Under the pieces are notes generated by a model. The model had not been told where the DNA came from. It saw nothing but the letters and a program-made list of their open reading frames with translations, and searched no databases. Positions 17,088 through 25,720 of a stretch of DNA of 61,061 nucleotides are shown one piece after another. How positions within the stretch are numbered: position 1 is the first letter of the stretch; every line of letters begins with the position of its first letter. The DNA is from Sulfuritalea sp. (GTDB lineage Bacteria; Pseudomonadota; Gammaproteobacteria; Burkholderiales; Rhodocyclaceae). Position numbers and translations under genes: made by a program. Location of the stretch: the NCBI GenBank assembly GCA_016712985.1, contig JADJQA010000038.1, forward strand, positions 1 through 61,061, read 5' to 3'.

Positions 17088-19016
17088 TCAGGGCGGCACA
17101 TGACGTCCGCCGTCCATCTTTCGGTAGAGAGTCTGCCGGCTGATCCCGAGGCGTCGCGCGGCTTCAGAAATGTTGCCGCGACTTCCCTCCAATGCTTGCT
17201 GTATGGCGGCACTCGAAAGCGCCCTGAGGCTTTGCGTCGCTCCGTTCATTCGCGCTGGTTGGTCGGGCTTTTTGGTGGCCGCAAGCTCTTCAGCGATATC
17301 GTCGGGCAGATGCTTCCAATCAATGCATCCGTCACCCGGATCGAGCATCGCACTGGCGGTGCGCAATACGCTGACGTACTGGCGCAGATTGCCAGGCCAC
17401 GGATGCCGGCTCAGCTTCGCCAGCAAGTCGGGAGTGAGATGGATATCGCACCCCGGATTGAGGTCGGCCAGCAGGCGTTCAGTCAGTGCCTGAAAGTCAC
17501 CGCGATCGCGCAAGGCCGGCAGATGAACGGTGAGGCCATTGATACGATAATAAAGATCGCTGCGGAAACTTCCTTTGTCGGCCGCTTCCCGGAGATTCTG
17601 ATGGGTGGCGCAGATCAGCGCAAAGTCAACATCCACCGACTTGCCGCCACCGAGGGGCGTGACCTGGCGTTCCTGCAATACCCTTAGCAGTCTGGTCTGC
17701 ATCGGGAGCGGCATGTCACCGATTTCGTCAAGAAACAGCGTGCCGCCGTGGGCTTCGCGCAAGCGACCGAGGTTGCCCTCACGCCTCGAACCGGTGAAGG
17801 CTCCTGGCGCATAGCCGAACAACTCGGCTTCGATCAGGTTCTCCGGCAGGGCGGCACAATTGATAGCGACAAAGGGGCCGTCGCGCCGGGGCCCGGTGTC
17901 GTGCGCGGCGCGCGCGAACAGCTCCTTGCCGACGCCGGATTCACCCTGGATCAGGAGCGGTATCGGTTTGCCTGCGACGCGCCGAGCCTTGTCGGTCGCG
18001 CTGCGCCACTGAGCGTCGCCGGTATCGAGACCAGCCAGGGGATCTTTCGCTGCGACGACCGTTCTGTCTGGAGACGATGGAACCGACAGTGCAGGCAAGT
18101 CAGCATGCACCTGCGCAAAAAGCGTTGTCCCGTCATGCAAGCGCACCGTACTTGGCTGCCCCGGACGCCGCTTGTGTCGGGAAAGCAATTCATCTAAGTT
18201 CAAGTCGATTGCGCGCGAAATCGGCGTCGCGCCCAGATCGGGTGGCACCAGACGAAGCAGGCTGAGGCCGTTGCGGTTGGCGCCAACAATCCAGCCATCG
18301 GGCGACAGAACCAGAACCCCTTCGGCAACGGTACCGATGCCCTCCGGGTGGGCGTGAAGGTGCAAGCGGATCTCATGGCGGCAGCCGGCTATCAAGAGCC
18401 GATTTTCGATCATGCGGGCCGCCGTGCTGACCAGTCCCAGCGTATGCGGATGCCGTCCGCGCTGGTCGCCGGATATATCGAGAATACCCATCAATTTGCC
18501 GCCGGCGGACATGATCGGCGAGGCAGCGCAGGTGAGGAAGCCGTTGCGCTCCAGGAAGTGTTCGGCGCCGTGGATTTCGATGTTGCTGGCTTCGGCCAGC
18601 GCAGTACCAACGGCATTGGTGCCCCGGTGCTGCTCATGCCATGACGCCCCTGGCGTCAGCGCGACCCGCTCCGCCCTGCCAAGGAAGTCGGTGTCGCCGA
18701 GGGTATGCATCAGGGTACCGCGCCTGTCAGCCAGGATGACCATGCTCTCACTGTGGCGAACCTGCTCGAAGAGGTATTCCATCACGGGCCGAGAGTGCGC
18801 CAGAAGGTCGTGATTGCGTGCGAGCAAGTGGCCAAGCCGGTTTCCGCTGGCATGCTCACTGTCGGCAACCCGGCCGGTCGGTAGCAACCCGGCAGCCAAA
18901 CTGCGCCGCCAAGACCGCGCGACATGTTCGCTGAGCACACCGGATGGACAATCGCCATGCTCAAGTAAATGCGACCGTGCCTGGCGCAAGGCCGGCAACG
19001 GGGACGGGGTATGCAT
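17088..19016 (-). CDS. AcoR-type sigma-54-dependent transcriptional activator
   Basis: A 642-residue enhancer-binding protein. The N-terminal GAF-containing sensor runs to about residue 320 (for example PGASWHEQHRGTNAVGTAL and AASPIMSAGGKLMGILDIS). The AAA+ domain shows Walker A GESGVGKELFARA, the sigma-54 contact loop GAFTGSRREGN and Walker B GTLFLDEIGDM. A Fis-type HTH at the end reads GNISEAARRLGISRQTLYRK. The ATG at 19016 has a strong GGAGGAGA site. AcoR relatives respond to acetoin, ethanol or related small alcohols. It is divergent from the acetaldehyde dehydrogenase-like gene, whose upstream region carries a -24/-12 promoter and a dyad, so it probably activates that gene. Confidence 0.92.
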   Translation of the reverse strand: MHTPSPLPALRQARSHLLEHGDCPSGVLSEHVARSWRRSLAAGLLPTGRVADSEHASGNRLGHLLARNHDLLAHSRPVMEYLFEQVRHSESMVILADRRGTLMHTLGDTDFLGRAERVALTPGASWHEQHRGTNAVGTALAEASNIEIHGAEHFLERNGFLTCAASPIMSAGGKLMGILDISGDQRGRHPHTLGLVSTAARMIENRLLIAGCRHEIRLHLHAHPEGIGTVAEGVLVLSPDGWIVGANRNGLSLLRLVPPDLGATPISRAIDLNLDELLSRHKRRPGQPSTVRLHDGTTLFAQVHADLPALSVPSSPDRTVVAAKDPLAGLDTGDAQWRSATDKARRVAGKPIPLLIQGESGVGKELFARAAHDTGPRRDGPFVAINCAALPENLIEAELFGYAPGAFTGSRREGNLGRLREAHGGTLFLDEIGDMPLPMQTRLLRVLQERQVTPLGGGKSVDVDFALICATHQNLREAADKGSFRSDLYYRINGLTVHLPALRDRGDFQALTERLLADLNPGCDIHLTPDLLAKLSRHPWPGNLRQYVSVLRTASAMLDPGDGCIDWKHLPDDIAEELAATKKPDQPARMNGATQSLRALSSAAIQQALEGSRGNISEAARRLGISRQTLYRKMDGGRHVPP

Positions 19017-19119
19017 CTGTTCTCCTCCACGGGTCGTTGCCCGATTTCTGCCGAGTATAGGGGGATGCATTGGAGGCGCAATAGGAAAGCGGTCACAACA
19101 ACTTCATCTGTACCGTTTT

Positions 19120-19133
19120 GTGACAGGTGTCAC
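19120..19133. promoter_or_regulatory. dyad, candidate activator site for the AcoR-type regulator
   Basis: GTGACAGGTGTCAC has 5-bp inverted arms (GTGAC/GTCAC) and lies about 90 bp upstream of the -24 element. A half-site, GGTCACAA, lies nearby at 19091-19098. The position and symmetry suit an upstream activating sequence; binding is inferred. Confidence 0.55.
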
Positions 19134-19222
19134 CTTCGGGAACGTTGCGCGACGCGCGCGACACCTCAAGCCGCATCAATAATTCTTCGCCGAATCAGAG
19201 GACTGGCATGGGCGGATGGTAT

Positions 19223-19237
19223 TGGCACGGTAGTTGA
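19223..19237 (+). promoter_or_regulatory. -24/-12 (sigma-54) promoter of the acetaldehyde dehydrogenase-like gene
   Basis: TGGCACGGTAGTTGA matches the consensus TGGCAC-N5-TTGC with one change in the -12 dinucleotide (GA for GC). It lies 60 bp before the ATG, next to a divergently encoded sigma-54 activator. Confidence 0.7.
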
Positions 19238-19296
19238 GAGATGGGATGGCCCGCATGGGAATCGCTTCAACAGATCGAAACTATGGAGGAAACAAC

Positions 19297-20817
19297 ATGA
19301 TCTACGCTGCCCCCGGCACTGCCGGCGCCAAAGTTCAGTTCAAGGCAAAGTACGACAATTTCATCGGTGGCAAATCGGTTGCCCCGGTCAAAGGGCAATA
19401 CTTCGACGTCATCACCCCGATCAGTGGCAAGACCTACACCACCGTAGCCCGTTCCGGCGCCGAGGACATTGAGTTGGCGCTCGATGCCGCACATGCCGCC
19501 GCTGACAAGTGGGGCAAGACCCCACCGGCCGAGCGCGCCAACATCCTGCTGAAGATCGCCGACCGCATTGAAGCCAATCTCGAGTTGCTGGCCTACGCAG
19601 AGACGGTCGATAACGGCAAGCCAATCCGCGAAACCCTGAACGCCGATATTCCGCTCACCGTCGATCACTTTCGCTATTTTGCCGGCTGTGTCCGCGCTCA
19701 GGAAGGCGCGCTGAGTGATGTCGACGAGAACACGGTCGCCTATCACTTTCATGAACCGCTTGGCGTGGTTGGCCAGATCATCCCGTGGAACTTCCCGATC
19801 CTGATGGCCGCCTGGAAGCTGGCCCCGGCTCTTGGCGCCGGCAACTGCGTCGTGCTCAAACCGGCCGAATCGACACCGATCAGCATCTTGGTACTGGCCG
19901 AACTGATCGCCGACTTGGTGCCTGCTGGCGTGCTCAACATCGTCAACGGTTACGGGCGCGAAGCGGGCATGCCACTGGCCACCAGCAAGCGTATCGCCAA
20001 GATCGCATTTACGGGATCGACGACCACGGGGCGTGTCATCGCTCAGGCTGCTGCCAACAACCTGATTCCAGCTACGCTGGAACTCGGTGGCAAGTCGCCC
20101 AACGTGTTCTTTGCTGACATCATGGACAAGGATGACGGCTTTCTCGACAAGGCAATCGAGGGTCTCGTCCTGTTCGCGTTCAACCAAGGGGAAGTCTGTA
20201 CTTGCCCGTCGCGCGCGCTGATCCAGGAATCCATCTACGACAAGTTCATGGAGCGCTGCCTGGCTCGCGTCAAGGCCATCACCCAAGGCAACCCGCTGGA
20301 TACCGACACCATGCTCGGCGCCCAGGCGTCCAAGGAGCAACTGACGAAAATCCTGACCTACCTCGATCTGGGCAAGCAGGAAGGCGCCCAAGTGCTGAGC
20401 GGCGGCGCTCAGGCAAACATGAGCGGCGACCTGGCCGGTGGCTACTATGTGCAGCCGACCCTGTTCAAGGGTCACAACAAGATGCGCATCTTCCAGGAGG
20501 AAATCTTCGGGCCGGTGCTCGCCGTGACCACATTCAAGGACGAGGCGGAAGCCCTGGCGATCGCCAACGATACGCTGTATGGCCTCGGTGCTGGGGTATG
20601 GAGCCGCAATGGTAACGTTGCCTACCGCATGGGCCGCGCCATCAAGGCCGGCCGCGTATGGACCAACTGCTACCATGCCTATCCGGCCCACGCAGCGTTT
20701 GGCGGCTACAAGGAATCCGGCATCGGGCGCGAGACGCACAAGGTAATGCTTGACCACTATCAGCAGACGAAGAACCTGCTGGTCAGCTATGCCGAGCAGA
20801 AGCTCGGTTTCTTCTGA
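19297..20817 (+). CDS. acetaldehyde dehydrogenase-like NAD-dependent aldehyde dehydrogenase (ExaC/AcoD type)
   Basis: A 506-residue dehydrogenase of the ExaC/AcoD branch, which oxidises acetaldehyde and other short aldehydes. Visible signatures are IIPWNFPILMAAWKLAPALG, the cofactor loop FTGSTTTGRVIAQAA, LELGGKSPNVFF with the catalytic Glu, and NQGEVCTCPSRAL with the nucleophile Cys; GEVCTCPSR is typical of this branch. NCYHAYPAHAAFGGYKESGIGRE closes the family pattern. The ATG is set by TGGAGGA at 7 bp. A sigma-54 promoter and activator dyad lie upstream, and a terminator then a DUF779 gene lie downstream, an arrangement common for this enzyme. Confidence 0.93.
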   Translation: MIYAAPGTAGAKVQFKAKYDNFIGGKSVAPVKGQYFDVITPISGKTYTTVARSGAEDIELALDAAHAAADKWGKTPPAERANILLKIADRIEANLELLAYAETVDNGKPIRETLNADIPLTVDHFRYFAGCVRAQEGALSDVDENTVAYHFHEPLGVVGQIIPWNFPILMAAWKLAPALGAGNCVVLKPAESTPISILVLAELIADLVPAGVLNIVNGYGREAGMPLATSKRIAKIAFTGSTTTGRVIAQAAANNLIPATLELGGKSPNVFFADIMDKDDGFLDKAIEGLVLFAFNQGEVCTCPSRALIQESIYDKFMERCLARVKAITQGNPLDTDTMLGAQASKEQLTKILTYLDLGKQEGAQVLSGGAQANMSGDLAGGYYVQPTLFKGHNKMRIFQEEIFGPVLAVTTFKDEAEALAIANDTLYGLGAGVWSRNGNVAYRMGRAIKAGRVWTNCYHAYPAHAAFGGYKESGIGRETHKVMLDHYQQTKNLLVSYAEQKLGFF

Positions 20818-20847
20818 TCCTCCGCTCAGTGATGTGTTGAGCTTTAG

Positions 20848-20871
20848 GGGGCGGGTGACCGCCCCTTTTTT
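20848..20871 (+). terminator. rho-independent terminator after the dehydrogenase
   Basis: GGGGCGG-GTGA-CCGCCCC followed by six T's. It separates the dehydrogenase from the DUF779 gene, so the latter may depend on read-through or its own promoter. Confidence 0.85.
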
Positions 20872-20887
20872 CATGGAGACGGACAAC

Positions 20888-21250
20888 ATGGTTGAAAAAG
20901 TGATCGCTACCGAGGCAGCTTTGGAACTCATCGAGTTTCTGAAGAAGAAGCATGGCCCTGTGTTCTTCCATCAATCCGGTGGCTGTTGCGACAACAGTGC
21001 AGCCAACTGCTACCTTCCGGGGGAACTCACCATCGGTGCCGGCGACGTCTATCTTGGCGATATCGGCGGCTGTCCGTTCTACATGGGCAAGGCGCAGTAC
21101 GAATACTGGAAGCACACCCAGCTCATCATCGATGTGATCGAAGGCACGGGCGGCACGTTCTCGCTCGAGGGCCCGGAAGGAAAGGCGTTCCATACCCGAT
21201 CGCGAGTGTTCAGTGACGGTGAGTGGGCAGAGCTATGCCGGCAACCGTAG
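20888..21250 (+). CDS. DUF779 family protein
   Basis: A 120-residue protein with the cysteine-rich DUF779 pattern: FFHQSGGCCDNSAANCYLPG, VYLGDIGGCPFYM and the acidic QLIIDVIEGTGGTFSLEGP. Family members are almost always next to acetaldehyde dehydrogenase genes, as here. Their function is not established; a role in metal or thiol chemistry linked to aldehyde oxidation has been suggested by context. The ATG at 20888 is preferred over one at 20873 because GGAGAC then has correct spacing. Confidence 0.88.
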   Translation: MVEKVIATEAALELIEFLKKKHGPVFFHQSGGCCDNSAANCYLPGELTIGAGDVYLGDIGGCPFYMGKAQYEYWKHTQLIIDVIEGTGGTFSLEGPEGKAFHTRSRVFSDGEWAELCRQP

Positions 21251-21798
21251 TAGCACAAATGGCGGCCTAACTTCAATTTTTGTTGCTCGGGGGATTCGAT
21301 CCCTCGCAGGTGTTGATCGACTAGCGAATTTGTCGCCGCGGGGAATCAACCCAAGCACGCGCTCATCCGAATAATGAGCCGTCCGCTTTGTCCTCGGTAT
21401 TGGCACGCTGTTTGCGAAGCTATACATCGATATGACTTCTCGCATGCGGTTGCTAGCGACGAGCCCACGACTTGGTCACGTTGTCAGTTGAATTAAAAGC
21501 AATTCTTCGCTGTTGTCGTTATGTAGCAAAGACTACATCGGTAGGTTGGAAAACCGACGAATCGTGGGGAAGGCAGGAAGATTCAGAAGAGTTGGGAGAT
21601 GACGAAATGTACCAATCACAATCTACGCTGGAATCAAGAGAGCCCAGCCGCTGGGCGATGACGAAGGGACTTGCCTATTTCCCAAGGACCTTCCACAGGC
21701 CGCGCGTCCGGTGGCTCAAGGCAAGTCAGAAGATCGCCTAACAACGGGCCATCATGTGCCAATCGAAGCACCATGTCGCCCTTGTGCCCTTCCCTCAA
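21251..21798. other. regulatory stretch upstream of the globin gene
   Basis: This 548-bp AT-richer gap contains a canonical sigma-54 promoter (21401-21415) and several dyads: GGGATTCGATCCC (21291-21303), GCTCAT/ATGAGC (21361-21379) and ATGTAG/CTACAT (21521-21538). A few short frames follow, such as ATG 21432 (19 codons) and ATG 21606 (about 44 codons), but none resembles a known protein. It may hold a long leader or a small RNA. Confidence 0.5.
21401..21415 (+). promoter_or_regulatory. canonical -24/-12 (sigma-54) promoter
   Basis: TGGCACGCTGTTTGC matches TGGCAC-N5-TTGC exactly, with GG-N10-GC spacing. The nearest sizeable plus-strand gene is the globin, about 385 bp downstream. Confidence 0.75.
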
Positions 21799-22359
21799 AT
21801 GACGGATCGCCATGTCCGCGATTCCTGCGAAATAGCCGCGGGCAATGAGCGCCGCATTGCCGATGCCTCGCACGACCTGGATTTCCCGGAAGTGCCATTT
21901 CCTTCGAGCCGAATTCTGAACGTTGTCGGCGAAGCCTTGCTGCGCAAGCTGGTCCGCCGTCATCATGATCTGCTCCGGGCGAGCGAGATCGGTGACCTGT
22001 TTTCCAGCGATGAAGCGGAGTACCAATCCGCAGTCACCAAGATTGCCGACTTTGTCGTCGAGAGTTGCGGCGGCCGTACCGACTACACGATGAAGCATGG
22101 AAAAACCTGCATGCGAGTCCGCCACTTTCCGTTTGACATTGACGAAACGGCTCGCGAAATCTGGCTCAGTTGCCTTTGGCAGGCACTGGAGGAAACAGAA
22201 TGGCCTTCGGCAGTGCGCGAGGAATACTGGAACTGGATGGAGCCGTTCTCGATCCGAATGATCAACCGGCGAACCTTCCGGAGTCAGCCGAAGCGCTATC
22301 CCTTCGACCGGGTAAAACAACCCCAGAGGCGCGCACCGTTTGCGGTCTGCCCAAGATGA
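21799..22359 (+). CDS. truncated-haemoglobin-like globin
   Basis: About 186 residues with the bacterial globin pattern: FPSSRILNVVGEALLRKLV, HHDLLRASEIGDLF, FVVESCGGRTDYT and the proximal-His segment CMRVRHFPFDID. IWLSCLWQALEE and EYWNWMEPFSIRMINRRTF follow. The last block is typical of a globin branch in Proteobacteria distinct from Vitreoscilla haemoglobin. Such globins bind O2, NO or CO and may protect metal enzymes or sense gases. ATG 21799 is chosen from homologue length; ATG 21754 is possible. The 3' end overlaps the antisense molbindin frame. A sigma-54 promoter lies upstream, and the gene neighbours molybdenum genes used for an oxygen-sensitive reductase. Confidence 0.72.
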   Translation: MTDRHVRDSCEIAAGNERRIADASHDLDFPEVPFPSSRILNVVGEALLRKLVRRHHDLLRASEIGDLFSSDEAEYQSAVTKIADFVVESCGGRTDYTMKHGKTCMRVRHFPFDIDETAREIWLSCLWQALEETEWPSAVREEYWNWMEPFSIRMINRRTFRSQPKRYPFDRVKQPQRRAPFAVCPR

Positions 22360-22870
22360 ACAGATACGTCTGCGAGGCCGATTCTCCCCAACATGGTGGG
22401 GACTGCCAGGCGTCGCATCCCGGGCGATTGCCCGGTATCGCTTTAAGCCGGACTCCGAGCAGTACGTGGCTTGCTTTGAACAATGCAACGACGGGTGTGC
22501 CCTCCGTGAGGCCCAAGTCGGCGACCGCTTCCTCGGTGATCATGGCGCTGACGGTCGCGCCACCAGGCAGAGCAATGTTGACCTGACAGTTGACGGCACC
22601 TTTGACGAAACCGCTGACCGTGCCCTTCAACTGATTGCGGGCGCTGAAGCGGTATTCCGAGGTGCCCGACAGCAACGTCACCCACGGCGCCTTGATCACC
22701 GCAACGGCATCCTTGCCGACCGAAAGACCCAGGGATTTGACGCTGGCGTCCGTCAGCATCGCAACGATCTTGTCGCCCCCTGACGTCGTGATTTCGACTT
22801 CAGCGTTGATGGAGCCTTCTTTGACCGCCGTGACCTTGCCCTTGAAAACGTTCCTCGCGCTGATTCCCAT
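22262..22870 (-). CDS. mop: di-domain molbindin (Mop) with an unusual C-terminal tail
   Basis: Two tandem Mop domains of about 70 residues bind molybdate or tungstate in an oligomer. Domain 1 starts SARNVFKGKVTAVKEGSINA and domain 2 SARNQLKGTVSGFVKGAVN. Each ends in V.AVIKA or VVALFKASHVLLGV. A normal protein would stop near residue 142. Here the frame continues for 60 residues (KAIPGNRPGCDAW onward), overlapping the 3' end of the globin gene on the other strand. A TAA occurs one frame over exactly where domain 2 ends, so a one-base error may have created the tail. It is divergent from modE and likely stores or buffers molybdate. Confidence 0.88.
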   Translation of the reverse strand: MGISARNVFKGKVTAVKEGSINAEVEITTSGGDKIVAMLTDASVKSLGLSVGKDAVAVIKAPWVTLLSGTSEYRFSARNQLKGTVSGFVKGAVNCQVNIALPGGATVSAMITEEAVADLGLTEGTPVVALFKASHVLLGVRLKAIPGNRPGCDAWQSPPCWGESASQTYLFILGRPQTVRASGVVLPGRRDSASADSGRFAG

Positions 22871-22965
22871 CTTGAAACTCCTTGGCTAAGTGTACGGAGA
22901 ACTCACGTTGGTAGACCGAACCGCCGGCAACGCACATGCCCAGCACCGTTCGTCCCGTCTTATTC

Positions 22966-23003
22966 CAACGCTATGGTGGTCTTGATAATCCCAAATACCG
23001 TTG
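22966..23003. promoter_or_regulatory. imperfect dyad between mop and modE, candidate ModE operator
   Basis: CAACGCTAT (22966-22974) and ATACCGTTG (22995-23003) are inverted repeats with one mismatch and a 20-bp spacer, in the divergent mop-modE region. The CGNTAT-like half-sites recall ModE boxes, but the spacing is not the classical one. Confidence 0.4.
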
Positions 23004-23076
23004 AGTCATTGCAACCACAGCGCCGAGAACTAATCACGCGCGTGGCCCTTTGCGCCAATTTGCTGGTGAGCCAGAC

Positions 23077-23898
23077 ATGACCTCGGCACAACCCAAGCTG
23101 ATGGGGAAGCTGCTAATTGAAACCGCAGTGGGCAGCTTCCTCGGTGACAAACGCATCCGCCTGCTCGAAGCCATCGACAAGTTCGGTTCCATCTCTCAGG
23201 CCGCAAGGATGGTTCCTATTTCCTACAAGGCGGCGTGGGATGCGGTGGATGACATGAACAACGTGGCCCCCGAGCCGCTTGTGTCGCGGTCGACGGGGGG
23301 CCGTCATGGTGGCGGAACGGAACTCACTGCTTTTGGGCGGCGCTTGATCGCCTTCTATCGTGCGCTCGAACAGGAATACCAGGCCGCACTGGAAAAGCTG
23401 ACCGGCAATCTCGGACAAAGCGGAGTTCTGGATGTCGCGGGCTTCAGGCAGGTATTGAGGAGAATGTCCATGAAGACCAGTGCCCGCAACCAGTTTGCCG
23501 GCCCGATCGTCGCAATCAAGGAAGGAGTCGTGGATACGGAAGTGACCATCCGCCTCGATCCGGCCCTCAAATTGACAGCGGTTGTCACTCGCGAGTCTGC
23601 CGAAAATCTTGGTCTGTCGGAAGGGAAGGATGTTCTGGCCTTCGTCAAGGCGTCATCCATTCTCTTGCTTGTTGAAGAAGATGGACGTATTTCCGCCCGC
23701 AACCGCTTTCGCGGGACCGTCGCCAATATTCACGAGGGGCCTGTGAATTCAGAAGTGACATTGGATCTGCCTGGCGGACGACACGTCATCACCGCCGTAA
23801 TCACGGCCGAAAGCGTCAAGCGGCTTGGATTGGCACTTGGTCAGGCTGTTACTGCGGTATTCAAGGCGTCCAGCGTATTTCTCGTCGCCACCGACTGA
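23077..23898 (+). CDS. modE: molybdate-responsive regulator ModE
   Basis: A 273-residue ModE. The N-terminal winged HTH reads RIRLLEAIDKFGSISQAARM followed by ISYKAAWDAVDDMNN and GGRHGGGTELTAFGRRLI. Two C-terminal Mop domains bind molybdate: SARNQFAGPIVAIKEGVVD and SARNRFRGTVANIHEGPVN. Loaded ModE represses molybdate uptake genes and activates molybdoenzyme genes. It is divergent from mop and 30 bp upstream of modA, so it probably controls both. The ATG at 23077 has only a weak GGTGAG site; earlier codons lack similarity. Confidence 0.93.
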   Translation: MTSAQPKLMGKLLIETAVGSFLGDKRIRLLEAIDKFGSISQAARMVPISYKAAWDAVDDMNNVAPEPLVSRSTGGRHGGGTELTAFGRRLIAFYRALEQEYQAALEKLTGNLGQSGVLDVAGFRQVLRRMSMKTSARNQFAGPIVAIKEGVVDTEVTIRLDPALKLTAVVTRESAENLGLSEGKDVLAFVKASSILLLVEEDGRISARNRFRGTVANIHEGPVNSEVTLDLPGGRHVITAVITAESVKRLGLALGQAVTAVFKASSVFLVATD

Positions 23899-23928
23899 TT
23901 TCTGTTCATATCATTAAAGGAGTTTGCA

Positions 23929-24681
23929 ATGAAACCATCCCGTGTATTGTCTGTCTTGCTGTTGTCCGCTCTTGGCCTTTCGCCTCTTGCCTGGGCCGAT
24001 GACGTTTCCGTAGCGGTCGCAGCGAACTTTACTGCGCCGATGCAGAAGATTGCCCCCGAGTTCGAGAAGGAGACAGGTCACAAGGTGGTGGCCTCCTATG
24101 GAGCGACCGGTAAGTTCTACGCCCAGATAATGAACGGTGCGCCCTTCGAGGTGCTTCTGGCGGCCGACGAGGAAACTGCCGCCAAGTTGGTGAAGGAAAA
24201 TTTCGCCGTAGCCGGGACTCAATTTACCTACGCCATCGGCAAGCTGGTGCTCTGGTCGGCCAAGCCGGCTGTTGTCGACAGTGCGGGCGAGGTGCTGAAA
24301 AAGGGTGCCTTCGACCATATTGCTCTTGCCAATCCAAAGCTCGCCCCATACGGCGCCGCTGCCGTGGAAACAATGAAGGCGCTCGGAGTCTATGACAGCC
24401 TGCAATCCAAGTTTGTCACCGGCGAAAATATCGCCCAGACCCATCAGTTCATAACGACGGGGAACGCATTGCTCGGGTTTGTCGCGCTTTCCCAGGTGTT
24501 GAGGGACGGAAAGATAGAGGGCTCGGTGTGGCTGGTTCCAACCCACTTGTATCCCACCATCCGACAGGACGCGGTACTTCTTGAAAAGGGCAAGGGAAAA
24601 CCCGCGGCCGAAGCTCTCTTGAAGTATTTGAGGGGAGACAAGGCACGGGCGGTTATCAAATTCTTCGGGTATGAGCTTTAA
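23929..24681 (+). CDS. modA: molybdate-binding periplasmic protein ModA
   Basis: A 250-residue exported solute-binding protein. The signal peptide runs to about LAWADD. Family blocks include VAVAANFTAPMQKIAPEFEK, ATGKFYAQIMNGAPFEVLLAAD, LANPKLAPYGAAAVETM and VTGENIAQTHQFITTGNALLG. These contain the Ser, Asn and Tyr oxyanion ligands of ModA proteins. AAAGGAG gives a strong ribosome site. The permease and ATPase genes modB and modC are not in the window: the next gene is modD. Import must therefore use components encoded elsewhere, or this protein has a sensing role. Confidence 0.92.
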   Translation: MKPSRVLSVLLLSALGLSPLAWADDVSVAVAANFTAPMQKIAPEFEKETGHKVVASYGATGKFYAQIMNGAPFEVLLAADEETAAKLVKENFAVAGTQFTYAIGKLVLWSAKPAVVDSAGEVLKKGAFDHIALANPKLAPYGAAAVETMKALGVYDSLQSKFVTGENIAQTHQFITTGNALLGFVALSQVLRDGKIEGSVWLVPTHLYPTIRQDAVLLEKGKGKPAAEALLKYLRGDKARAVIKFFGYEL

Positions 24682-24719
24682 TCACTGCATGCTACGCGAC
24701 CTGTTCTCGCTCCATTGAC

Positions 24720-25555
24720 ATGCTGGCACTCGACGATACCAAGCTCCGCGCACTGCTTGACGATGATGTCAGTTGCGGCGACCTGACGACTGATTCATTA
24801 AGCATCGGTGATCAGGCGGCACGACTGGAATTCCGTGCGCGTCAAGCGATGACGGTCTGTGCCAGTGAAGAGGCAAAGCGACTCTTTGAACTTGCCGGGG
24901 CCGATGCTCGCCTTATTGCCACCACGGGTTTGGCCCTGTCCCCGAACGAGCCAATCCTCGAAGCTGAAGGTTCTGCGTCCTGCTTGCACCGAGCCTGGAA
25001 GACGGCCCAGACTTTGGTTGAGTGGGCCAGCGGCATCGCGACTGCCACGGCAGCAATTGCTGTCGCCGCAAATGGGATTCCGGTCGCTTGCACTCGCAAG
25101 AATGTGCCGGGAACCAAAGCCATGTCGGTCAAAGCAGTCAGGGCCGGTGGAGGCTTCATGCATCGGCTCGGCCTTTCGGAAACCCTGTTGGTATTTCCGG
25201 AGCACCGACTGTTTCTCAATGAAACGCCGGCGCGGACCATTGAGCGTTTGCGTGCGGCCCAGCCGGAAAAGAAGATCGTCGTTGAGGTGGCCGATCAGGA
25301 AAGCGCCTTGACCTGGGCTGACGCGGGTGCCGATGTGCTGCAACTGGAAAATTTACGCCCGACGCAGTCGCTGCATGCCGCATTGCGCTCGAACGAATGG
25401 GCCATTCGATCCGTCCCACGCTGGCCGCTGCCGGAGGCATCCGCGCCGACAACGCCGCCGCCTATTCGACGGCGGGAGCAGATTTCCTGGTGACCTCGTC
25501 ACCGTATGCCGCACCGCCTATGGATGTGCAGGTTACTTTCAGGGTAGCGGCGTGA
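24720..25555 (+). CDS. modD: ModD, nicotinate-nucleotide pyrophosphorylase-like protein, one frameshift
   Basis: ModD proteins resemble quinolinate phosphoribosyltransferase (NadC) and accompany molybdate transport genes; their reaction is not settled. Visible are DDDVSCGDLTTDSL, VACTRKNVPGTKAMSVKAV, GGGFMHRLGLSETLLVF and ADAGADVLQLENL. After residue 226 a one-base shift near 25389-25397 moves the frame; the true C-terminus, RPTLAAAGGIRADNAAAY then GADFLVTSSPY, ends at 25555. Without correction the frame stops at 25493. The GGIRADNAA loop is the family's phosphate site, so the restored version looks functional. Confidence 0.8.
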
Positions 25556-25720
25556 AGCCGCACTGGAGCAGCAGATCGCCACTGATGGGTCAAATGCTGG
25601 CGCGGCTGGTGAACGCTGCGAGCAGCGCATTTATGATAGCCCGATCGACTGCAAGCGAGCGCAGTCGTGCGTCATCATCGCGCGGCATCATCAATGGCGG
25701 CGGTCAATTCCCGCACTGGA

